A DNA stretch of 64,000 nt from CAZVGZ01 sp964627605 (GTDB taxonomy: Bacteria; Latescibacterota; MWCZ01; CAZVGZ01). Positions 50,846 through 58,422 of the stretch are shown piece after piece; position 1 is the first letter of the stretch, and every line of letters begins with the position of its first letter. Location of the stretch: NCBI GenBank assembly GCA_964627605.1, contig CAZVGZ010000006.1, positions 1 through 64,000 on the forward strand, in the 5' to 3' direction. The notes under the pieces were generated by a model, which did no database searches, was not told where the DNA came from, and was given only the letters and a program-made list of their open reading frames with translations. The position numbers were made by a program, and so were the translations under genes.

Positions 50846-52636
50846 ATGACCTCCTTGGCGAAAATGTTGAGATGGGCAGCACCGCTGATAGCGTTATATC
50901 TTCCGGTCTGCGCGTTGGCGCTGACTGTGGAAGCCACCATCAACCGCAACCCGGTGCCCGTCGGTCACCAGGCGATTCTGACTCTAGAGATATCCGGCAA
51001 CAAGATCGAAGCTCCATCACCTCCAAAACTTCCATCCCGCCGTGGCGTGATCATCACAGGGCCTGACAACGCCGGAACCAGCACATTAATAAACATCGTC
51101 AACGGCGCAATGACACGAACAACGACCCACAGGTTTCAGTGGAAGATACTGTTCCGGCGCCCTGGCGAGTACCTGGTTCCGCGATTCTCATTTAGAACCT
51201 CAGAGGGAACAGCGGAGTCCAAGGCCATCAAAGTATTGGGTGTCCTGGCAGCAGCACGGGGGACGCCAGCCGAAAAAGCTTTCATGCGCATCTCGCTGAG
51301 TGTCGCCGAGCCGTTCCGTGGTCAACCTCTGATGGCGACCTACACACTTTTTGTCCAGGGGCAGCCCAACGCCTCGGTCGAGCAGCATCCCACCTTTACC
51401 GGCTTCTGGTCCGAAGTGTTTTACTACACCACACAGACCGCCGCCGTCGAGCGAACTCGCGAGATAATTGATGGCATCTCCTACACATCGATCCCAATAT
51501 TGAAAGTGCTTCTGATCCCCACCACCACAGGCGAATTGACGGTGGATGCGCTCAGGATGCGGGTAACCGTCCAGACTCCGACAGGTCGTCGCACATTCTG
51601 GGGGCCTGAATACCACACAGAGACATTGACCATCGCCAGCCAACCCATGCCGCTCAAAGTAAAACCGCTGCCGTCAGGCGCTCCATCTGATTTCTCTGGT
51701 GCGGTAGGTCAGTTCGGGCTTGAGGCGACATCAGACAGAACCGACGTGAGCGAAGGCGACCCCATCACTTTGAGGGTGAGCGTGGTGGGGCAAGGCAACC
51801 TCAAGACTGCTGGTGATCCGACTGCGCCCAGAATGACCGATTTCCGCGTCTACGATCCCCAGACGAGCTCTCAGATCAGCGTAGACGGCGGTGTGATGAA
51901 GGGTTCGAGAACCTACGAATACGTTCTGATCCCAGAGGCGGCGGGCAGGGCGGTGATTCACCCGTTTAGGATGCCCTATTTCGATCCGGAGCGAGAAACC
52001 TACAGGATCGCCAAAACCTCGCGTATAGACGTGATCGTCGCCAAAACAACCGCCGATCCCACACAGCCACAATCGGTGAGTTTAGGACTGACGCAGCGGC
52101 AGATTGAGGCGTTGGGCAGTGACATAGCCTATATAAAACCAGATCTGACCAAACTGAAGAACAGCTCATGGCGGCTCTACCATGCCCCTGGCTATTTGTG
52201 GTGGCACCTGCTCCCACCCCTGTTCGTGGTTGCGGCATACGGGGTTCGCTCCAGAAGACGGTGGTTGGGGCAGGACGTTGCTCGTGTAAGGGCAACGCGT
52301 GCCGCCGGCGAGGCGCGTAGTCGCCTCAAAACCGCAAAAAAATTTCTGCGATCAGACGAGCCCGACGTGTTCTACTCAGAGATCGCCCGCACGGTGACTC
52401 AGTTCGTCGCGGACCATACCGACTCCAGCGCCCAGGGGATGACCAGCCCTGTGGTATCACAGGGCCTTAGCAGCAGCGGCATTAAGCCAGAGTTGACTAG
52501 CGATATGGTCAACGTGCTGGATGCATGCGATGCTGCCAGGTTTTCGCCCACCAGCTCTGAAACCGAGGCGATGGAGCAGCTTTTTGCACGCACCTCCAAA
52601 CTGATGCAGGACCTATCCAAGGCGATGAAGCCATGA
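50846..52636 (+). CDS. batD: BatD-like oxygen-tolerance protein
   Basis: A 596-residue BatD: a signal peptide (PLIALYLPVCALALTV), an extracytoplasmic region of Ig-like beta domains (ATINRNPVPVGHQAILTLEI, FQWKILFRRPGEYLVPRFSF, GAVGQFGLEATSDRTDVSEG, RTYEYVLIPEAAGRAVIHPF), a membrane segment (LWWHLLPPLFVVAAYGV) and a cytosolic helical C-terminus (EIARTVTQFVADHTDSSAQG). Size and order agree with BatD of Bacteroidetes. It overlaps batE by four bases. Confidence 0.93.
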   Translation: MTSLAKMLRWAAPLIALYLPVCALALTVEATINRNPVPVGHQAILTLEISGNKIEAPSPPKLPSRRGVIITGPDNAGTSTLINIVNGAMTRTTTHRFQWKILFRRPGEYLVPRFSFRTSEGTAESKAIKVLGVLAAARGTPAEKAFMRISLSVAEPFRGQPLMATYTLFVQGQPNASVEQHPTFTGFWSEVFYYTTQTAAVERTREIIDGISYTSIPILKVLLIPTTTGELTVDALRMRVTVQTPTGRRTFWGPEYHTETLTIASQPMPLKVKPLPSGAPSDFSGAVGQFGLEATSDRTDVSEGDPITLRVSVVGQGNLKTAGDPTAPRMTDFRVYDPQTSSQISVDGGVMKGSRTYEYVLIPEAAGRAVIHPFRMPYFDPERETYRIAKTSRIDVIVAKTTADPTQPQSVSLGLTQRQIEALGSDIAYIKPDLTKLKNSSWRLYHAPGYLWWHLLPPLFVVAAYGVRSRRRWLGQDVARVRATRAAGEARSRLKTAKKFLRSDEPDVFYSEIARTVTQFVADHTDSSAQGMTSPVVSQGLSSSGIKPELTSDMVNVLDACDAARFSPTSSETEAMEQLFARTSKLMQDLSKAMKP

Positions 52637-53436
52637 GGTGGGCAGCCGGAATCATGTTTCTCGCCATCGCCGCTCCCACCATTGCTGTAGCGTCGCTCCC
52701 TGATTCTGCTTTGGCATCCTACAACCTCGGCAACGTCAGCTACGCGGACGGTGGATGGGATGAGGCGGTTGCCCTTTATGAATCCGCCATCAAGAACGGC
52801 GGTTCTGATCCAGCCCTCCACTACAACCTCGGCAACGCCCATTTCAAACTCGGCGATTTGGGACGAGCTATCCTCAATTATGAGCGGGCATACCGGCTGA
52901 ACCCGTCCGATCCCGACATATCGCACAATCTGGAGTTTGCAAGACAGTTCACCCAAGACAAGATCGAACTCACGTCCGAGCAACAGGCTTTTGAGTTCGT
53001 GCGGAGTATATTTGGGGCCGCCGACCCGAACGTGCTGCTGACCGTCGCTACTTGCTCGTATGTTGGCGTTTGCCTGCTGTTTGTGCTTTTTTTTGCTGGA
53101 GTGCAGCTGTCCCGGCGTTGGTGGCTGATGGTCGCCTGCCTGACGGTGGTTCTCGCTGTCACCGGGGGTGGAGTCGCAGCGGAGCGCTGGCTGTGGCAGG
53201 ACGGATCATCTGCGGTCGTGTTGGCTGCCAAAACCGATGTGCGCTTCGCTCCAGACGAACACGCCGACGTGGGCTATGTGTTCCATGAGGGCTCCAAAGT
53301 TCTTTTGGACCGGCGGCTGGATGGGTGGGTGAGGGTGCGTTTGGGTGACGGAAGAGGTGGATGGGTGAACCAGAGCGCTGTGGAGGTGATAGTGTCCACA
53401 TACGGGATCGATACTGCGGAGCGGATAGCAGAATGA
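52633..53436 (+). CDS. batE: BatE-like TPR and SH3 membrane protein
   Basis: A 267-residue protein: a signal peptide (IMFLAIAAPTIAVAS), two TPR units (YNLGNVSYADGGWDEAVALY, NAHFKLGDLGRAILNYERAY), two membrane helices (VATCSYVGVCLLFVLFFAGV; WWLMVACLTVVLAVTGGGVA) and an SH3b-like C-terminus (AKTDVRFAPDEHADVGYVFH, DGWVRVRLGDGRGGWV). This is the classical BatE layout. Its start overlaps the batD stop (ATGA) and its stop overlaps the HEAT-repeat gene start (ATGA). Confidence 0.9.
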   Translation: MRWAAGIMFLAIAAPTIAVASLPDSALASYNLGNVSYADGGWDEAVALYESAIKNGGSDPALHYNLGNAHFKLGDLGRAILNYERAYRLNPSDPDISHNLEFARQFTQDKIELTSEQQAFEFVRSIFGAADPNVLLTVATCSYVGVCLLFVLFFAGVQLSRRWWLMVACLTVVLAVTGGGVAAERWLWQDGSSAVVLAAKTDVRFAPDEHADVGYVFHEGSKVLLDRRLDGWVRVRLGDGRGGWVNQSAVEVIVSTYGIDTAERIAE

Positions 53437-54326
53437 GACGTGTATTTCTACCGCTGATTCTCGGGTTGGCGTTCTTTTTGGCCACTAGCCACGGATATCT
53501 GCATCCCGACCATCTCGAACTGCTTAGGACCGCTACTGGCGAGCGCCTTGATGTTGCGATGGGACGAGCGATTCAACAACACAAAGCCGGTGAGTTGACC
53601 CCTGATAACATAGACTGGCTGTCGCGCTTAGCGCTTGGTCGCGCCCAGAAAGAGCCTGATGTTCGCGGTGGACTAATTACGTTTGTCGGGCAGCTTGGCC
53701 GATCTCAAGATGTTCCCAAGGTAATCCCTTTCCTGCGCGACCAGAATGCCACTGTGCGAACACACGCTGGCCAGGCACTTGGCTGGATCGGCGATCCAAG
53801 CGCTTTAGCGGCGATAGAGAGCGCCCGAAACGCAGCGACTGACACCTCTGATCCGGCTGTAGCGCAGGAGCGCTGGATACTGACTTACGCGGTGGGCGCC
53901 CTCTCACTCAGGCGTGACCTAACCACCGGATCAGACACCCAAAACCTGGACCGGCTTAGGGATGTAGTGATGTCTGAGCCCCACTGGCTTATAAGGTCCG
54001 ATGCGCTTCGCGTTCTCGCTGGCATCAAAAACAGAGCGGCGTGGAACATCTTTTTCGATTCGTCCAGCCGCTGGCACACCCCGGCAGCCTACCGCGATCA
54101 CCTGGCGATGCAGTTCATGGCGCGCTATCAGTTGGACACTGGGGGCTGTACCCTAGCGCTATCGACCAGAAATGAAGAGGAGCAGCTTTTTGGTCTTGAC
54201 ATACTCGCAGAGATCGGTGAAATGTCCGAGATAGGCCAGTTGACTTCGATCATGTATACCGCCGAAAGCGAACTAGTAAGAGCCGCCGCCAAGCACGCAC
54301 TTGAGCGCATTGTAGCTCGCCAGTAG
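53433..54326 (+). CDS. HEAT-repeat secreted protein
   Basis: A 297-residue protein with a signal peptide (FLPLILGLAFFLATSHG) and several HEAT/PBS-lyase-like alpha repeats (PKVIPFLRDQNATVRTHAGQ, LRDVVMSEPHWLIRSDALRV, LGLDILAEIG-type LFGLDILAEIGEMSEI). The ATG at 53433 overlaps the batE stop (ATGA), so it ends the Bat transcript. It probably binds proteins in the envelope. The repeat identity is clear; the exact function is unknown. Confidence 0.8.
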   Translation: MRRVFLPLILGLAFFLATSHGYLHPDHLELLRTATGERLDVAMGRAIQQHKAGELTPDNIDWLSRLALGRAQKEPDVRGGLITFVGQLGRSQDVPKVIPFLRDQNATVRTHAGQALGWIGDPSALAAIESARNAATDTSDPAVAQERWILTYAVGALSLRRDLTTGSDTQNLDRLRDVVMSEPHWLIRSDALRVLAGIKNRAAWNIFFDSSSRWHTPAAYRDHLAMQFMARYQLDTGGCTLALSTRNEEEQLFGLDILAEIGEMSEIGQLTSIMYTAESELVRAAAKHALERIVARQ

Positions 54327-54376
54327 CCTCTACCCGGTCCTGAGTGTTACCGACCTCAAAGGAGCGTTTCCTCTCA

Positions 54377-55360
54377 ATGGATTTAGACGTGACAGTTCCT
54401 GGGATCGGCACCATTCCTGGCGGATCCGGCCTGATACCGCTTACAGAGAGCAGCGACGGCCGCTTTTCTGCCGGGACAGACGGCGTACAAGCGATAGTCG
54501 CCACTGGCGACCGCAAAGTGGAGTTCGTCGCTTTTGAGAACCACACGCTTGCGCATGTGACCTCAGCCATGGGTTACCCAGCCTATTATCCGGTGCACTC
54601 TGTGAGGCTGGACGCCCCCGTCAAAGCTGTCCTGATGGACCTTGATGGCACCAGCGTCCGCAGCGAGGAGTTCTGGGTCTGGATCATCGAACAGACCACA
54701 GCCAGTCTCTTGGGCGATCCGTCCTTCAGCCTAGAACAGTCAGACCTCCCCCATGTCTCCGGTCACAGCGTTTTGGAGCACCTGTCCTACTGCATCGACA
54801 AATACTGCCCAGAGCGCAGTGTGGAAGACGCCCGCGACTTCTATTTTGAGCATACGCATCGGGAGATGGCGGCGATCATGGACGGCGGTGGACACCAAGG
54901 TGCATTTACGCCGACCGAGGGGCTAAAGGAGTTTCTCTTGGAGCTAAAAAGCCGGGACATCAAAATAGGCCTTGTCACCTCCGGGCTGTATGAGAAAGCC
55001 TATCCTGAAATTCTGTCTGCATTCCGAACCCTGGACATGGGCGATCCTGGTGAGGTCTACGACGCTATTATCACCGCTGGCTTTCCCCTTCGCAAAGGCA
55101 CCGCAGGCACCCTGGGCGAGATGTCCTCCAAACCACACCCGTGGCTCTACGCCGAAGTCGTCCGCGTGGGATTGGGCATCCCGGTTGACGAGCGTCATCA
55201 CATCATAGGGATCGAGGACAGCGGCGCGGGTATAGTCTCCATCCGTTTGGCCGGATTCACCGCTATCGGCTTTGATGGTGGCAACATCATCCAGAGCGGT
55301 ACCAAACCGCTCTGCAACCACTACACCTCGGATTTTGCTGAGATTCTTTCGCTGCTCTGA
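54377..55360 (+). CDS. HAD-superfamily hydrolase with N-terminal extension
   Basis: A 327-residue protein. The C-terminal 250 residues form a haloacid-dehalogenase-like phosphatase: motif I AVLMDLDGTSVRSEEF, motif II IGLVTSGLYE, motif III SKPHPWL and motif IV GIEDSGAGIVSIRLAGF, resembling beta-phosphoglucomutase-type enzymes. About 80 N-terminal residues (TVPGIGTIPGGSGLIPL) form an unusual extra beta-rich segment. The ATG at 54377 follows AAAGGAGCG; a GTG at 54344 would add 11 residues. The gene ends 30 bases from the convergent M20 gene. The substrate is unknown. Confidence 0.85.
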   Translation: MDLDVTVPGIGTIPGGSGLIPLTESSDGRFSAGTDGVQAIVATGDRKVEFVAFENHTLAHVTSAMGYPAYYPVHSVRLDAPVKAVLMDLDGTSVRSEEFWVWIIEQTTASLLGDPSFSLEQSDLPHVSGHSVLEHLSYCIDKYCPERSVEDARDFYFEHTHREMAAIMDGGGHQGAFTPTEGLKEFLLELKSRDIKIGLVTSGLYEKAYPEILSAFRTLDMGDPGEVYDAIITAGFPLRKGTAGTLGEMSSKPHPWLYAEVVRVGLGIPVDERHHIIGIEDSGAGIVSIRLAGFTAIGFDGGNIIQSGTKPLCNHYTSDFAEILSLL

Positions 55361-55390
55361 CTACCGCAATTGGATGTGCGGAGCGGTCTG

Positions 55391-56572
55391 CTAAATACTG
55401 TGCGAGCGCAGATACTTTTCAGCGACATTCATGAGAAGCTCGACGCCGATTGGCAGCGCCCCTTCGTCGATGTCGAACCTGGGGTTGTGGTGTCCGAACA
55501 TAAGCCCCTTGGACTCGTTGCGCGATCCTACAAAAGCGAAGCAGCCAGGCACGTTCTTTAGAAAAAACCCAAAATCCTCACCTCCCATCGTCGGCACTTC
55601 ACGCTCTGGAACAACAAAAGCTTCCCTCACTACCTCTACAGCAGACTCCCTCACCAGCGCCGCCATTTTGGGATCGTTGACTGTTGGAGGCACCATCCTG
55701 TCGTAAGTCCACTCAAACGCAGCGCCGAACGTCTTGCATATCCCGTTCACTGTGGACTCCACCATCCCCGGCAGCGCCTCCCACGCCTCATCGTCAAACG
55801 ACCGAACTGTGCCCTCTAAGACCGCCTCTTCAGGGATAATATTATACCCCGTTCCAGCGTGGATGCTCGCGACTGTGACGACAGCCGGGTGCAGAGGACT
55901 GATCCGTCGGCTGACCACGGTCTGAAGCGCCGTGACGATGTGAGATGCTACCACCACCGCATCAATAGTGTCGTGGGGTATCGCCGCATGACCGCCTCTG
56001 CCTTTGATTACCGCACGAAAAAGGTCCACCGCCGCCATCTGGGGGCCCTCTGTGACCCCGATCGTCCCGACAGGCTGCTCATTCCAGAGATGAACACCGA
56101 ACGCCGCGTCAACTTTGGGGTTCTCCAGAACGCCGTCAGCTATCATCTCCTCCGCGCCTTGCCCGCTCTCTTCAGCAGGCTGAAACACCCATTTTATTCG
56201 CCCTGGCAGCTCTTTCTGACGCATAATTTTGGCAGCGATGAGAGCCATCGACGTATGCCCGTCATGGCCGCACGCGTGCATCAAACCATCGGTATCGGAG
56301 CGGTAGGAGGTTTCTGAGAGTTCGTGGATCGGCAGCGCGTCCATGTCCGCCCTTAGCAGAACTGTCGGACCATCGGCCTCTGGGGTCATGGCAACCACAC
56401 CTGTCCTCGCTACCCCCGTGGTCACTTCGTAGCCCCATCCCTTAAGCTTGTCGGCTACCATCGCCGCTGTGCGCTCCTCTTCAAACGCCAGCTCAGGGTG
56501 TTGGTGGAGATCGCGGCGAACCTCTATCAGTTCGCGTCGATCTTCGGCGGACAAGCTATGCTGATTCATCAT
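55391..56572 (-). CDS. M20-family amidohydrolase (IAA-amino-acid/hippurate hydrolase type)
   Basis: A 393-residue metal-dependent amidohydrolase of the M20D branch, which hydrolyses N-acyl amino acids. Metal-site motifs are VLLRADMDALPIHELS, MHACGHDGHTSMALIA, FQPAEESGQGAEEMI and VPTMGGEDFGFFLKN. The dimerisation domain starts at GRGGHAAIPHDTIDAVV. The closest functional analogues are N-acyl-L-amino-acid hydrolases. It could also be an ArgE-like acetylornithine deacetylase substitute, as argE and argJ are missing here, but the motif set is M20D-like, not ArgE-like. Confidence 0.92.
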   Translation of the reverse strand: MMNQHSLSAEDRRELIEVRRDLHQHPELAFEEERTAAMVADKLKGWGYEVTTGVARTGVVAMTPEADGPTVLLRADMDALPIHELSETSYRSDTDGLMHACGHDGHTSMALIAAKIMRQKELPGRIKWVFQPAEESGQGAEEMIADGVLENPKVDAAFGVHLWNEQPVGTIGVTEGPQMAAVDLFRAVIKGRGGHAAIPHDTIDAVVVASHIVTALQTVVSRRISPLHPAVVTVASIHAGTGYNIIPEEAVLEGTVRSFDDEAWEALPGMVESTVNGICKTFGAAFEWTYDRMVPPTVNDPKMAALVRESAVEVVREAFVVPEREVPTMGGEDFGFFLKNVPGCFAFVGSRNESKGLMFGHHNPRFDIDEGALPIGVELLMNVAEKYLRSHSI

Positions 56573-56620
56573 ATATCCTCAAGATGAATTTGAAATACCG
56601 ATTCTAATGGGGTTAGTCTA

Positions 56621-57826
56621 TCACTTAGGTCGACGACCGGCACCGACCAGCACGGACGAGCCTTTGGGGCCGATTTTGATCTCTTCGACATCGACCCCTG
56701 TCAACCCAGCCTCCCGCATCCATCCACCTACCTGCTTAGGCGACAGGCCCGCCCTAACACTCTCATCACCACCGCTATGCGCTGTCTTCACAATATCAGC
56801 CACTATAAGCCGTCCACCGGTTTTGAGTGTTCGCGCCATCTCAGCGACTGCACGACCTGGTTCCAACAGATGTCTTAGCACGAGCGAGCAGAAAGCAGCG
56901 TCGATCAGACCGCCTTTGACAGGTAGATCAAGCACATCCCCAAACTCCATTACGACATTGCGCCGTGAACTCGACTCCGCACGTTTCCGAGCGATTTTGA
57001 GCATCGGCTCAGACCTGTCAAGCCCGATTACCCGTCTGACTATCGGTGCCAAATGAAGAGCTATGGAGCCTGTGCCGGTACCTGCGTCCAGCGCCGACAT
57101 CCCTGGTTTGAGCCCCGCCCTGGCCAGCAGGTTCTCCTCAAACTTCGGCGGAACGACCCCTTGTCGCAGCTCATCCCATTTTAGCGCTATGTCGTCAAAC
57201 CTGCGCTCTGTGCGTCCAATCAGATCGGCTGCGAGGTCGTCAGGTGGATCGAACGGATCGATGTGCATCAGCAGGTCATCAACGTTTTCGTCTTCAGCTA
57301 TCCCCCTCAACCACAGAGGTGCCAAACGAAGGCGATACTGCCTCCTGAATCCGGCTCTGGCCCGTGACAAAAGGGATGTGACCGCCGCCTCGCTGACCCC
57401 CAGACTCTCTCCAGCCTGAACGTATGAACACCCATCCACATCGCAGAGGACAATCACATCGCGGTGCCTGTCTGGTAGGGCGCTCAACGCCTCGGAAATC
57501 CGAAGCCCGTCGGAGATAAGCCCGGTCTCTTCGTCCGGCCCCGGCTCTCTAGAATGCGGCTCGACATCGCCAAGCTCCACACGCGCCCTAAACCTCACCT
57601 CACCGCTTTTTACGTAGTTGATCGCCAGGTTTCGCGCCACCGTCGAGAGCCAGCCGCCGACATTTGGAGTGTCCCCTAAACTCCCCCAGTTCTCTGCGAG
57701 CTTGGTCCAGGCGTCTTGCACCAGATCGTTGGTTGTCTCCCTATCGCGTACAATCGGCTGCACCACACCTCTCATCTGAGATGAAAGTCTGGCGTGCTCC
57801 TGATTGGATATGACGAGTTTGGCCAT
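56621..57826 (-). CDS. ECF-type sigma factor fused to a SAM-dependent methyltransferase
   Basis: One uninterrupted 401-residue frame. Residues 1-80 are sigma region 2 (TNDLVQDAWTKLAENWG, GGWLSTVARNLAINYVKSG) and 112-165 are region 4 (LSALPDRHRDVIVLCDVDG, VQAGESLGVSEAAVTSLLSR) with its helix-turn-helix. Residues 175-235 form a linker. Residues 240-398 are a class I methyltransferase: SALDAGTGTGSIALHLAP (SAM loop), RVIGLDRSEPMLKIARK, GLIDAAFCSLVLRHLLEP and MARTLKTGGRLIVADI. Start at ATG 57826; an ATG-in-frame extension of 30 residues has no sigma similarity. Divergent from the small membrane gene at 58047. The combination suggests a transcription regulator that may sense or use SAM, but this is inference. 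Confidence 0.85.
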   Translation of the reverse strand: MAKLVISNQEHARLSSQMRGVVQPIVRDRETTNDLVQDAWTKLAENWGSLGDTPNVGGWLSTVARNLAINYVKSGEVRFRARVELGDVEPHSREPGPDEETGLISDGLRISEALSALPDRHRDVIVLCDVDGCSYVQAGESLGVSEAAVTSLLSRARAGFRRQYRLRLAPLWLRGIAEDENVDDLLMHIDPFDPPDDLAADLIGRTERRFDDIALKWDELRQGVVPPKFEENLLARAGLKPGMSALDAGTGTGSIALHLAPIVRRVIGLDRSEPMLKIARKRAESSSRRNVVMEFGDVLDLPVKGGLIDAAFCSLVLRHLLEPGRAVAEMARTLKTGGRLIVADIVKTAHSGGDESVRAGLSPKQVGGWMREAGLTGVDVEEIKIGPKGSSVLVGAGRRPK

Positions 57827-58046
57827 GTCACTCTTACGATCGGTTGCGTTTATCTGGCACGGAGCGGTACGTTCTGTCAGGCAGAAAGCCCGCACACAAA
57901 AATACGTGTGCGTCAAGCCCTAGGCGCTATCCGACGCGACGTGGGGCGACTTGGGGGCTGTTTTCCTCAGCAAGAATGTGCTCTATCTGTGTAGTCTTAC
58001 CGGAGTGTTAGCAAACCTGAAACAGTCGAGACGGCAGAACCTGTCT

Positions 58047-58331
58047 ATGTCAGATCAAAATGTCGTGTCAACAGAGTCCCCAACTGAGAGCAACTGGTGG
58101 GAATGGGTGATAATATTGGCGGCGATCGGTTCCTTGTGGCCCACCGTGCTTAGGTGGGAACACTGGGCGTGGGATGTTGTCCAGCTCGTTTTCTTGGGGT
58201 TGATGTTGTGGGTGTTTATGCGTCGTCTGCGCAGAGTGAAAGGCCTAAAGCGCTATTCGGACACCGAAGCTCAAGCGATGCTGCCCCCTGGAATACCCCC
58301 TCCAAAAAAGCGACCTAACCGCAAACAGTAA
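58047..58331 (+). CDS. Small two-helix membrane protein
   Basis: A 94-residue protein not recognised as a family. An acidic N-terminus is followed by two membrane helices (WWEWVIILAAIGSLWPTVL; WDVVQLVFLGLMLWVFMRRL) and a basic, proline-rich tail (PPGIPPPKKRPNRKQ). I use the ATG at 58047 behind AGAACCTGTCT; no in-frame upstream codon has support. It is divergent from the sigma-methyltransferase gene, so it is a conceivable target or partner (inference), and it precedes the VWA gene by 91 bases. Confidence 0.65.
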   Translation: MSDQNVVSTESPTESNWWEWVIILAAIGSLWPTVLRWEHWAWDVVQLVFLGLMLWVFMRRLRRVKGLKRYSDTEAQAMLPPGIPPPKKRPNRKQ

Positions 58332-58422
58332 GAACTGACCGCCCGCGCTAGGCTCAGGGCCGTCTTGGCCCCACATCCTGCGCGAACCTCGACTTGACTC
58401 GCCTAAGAAAAATACAACGACA

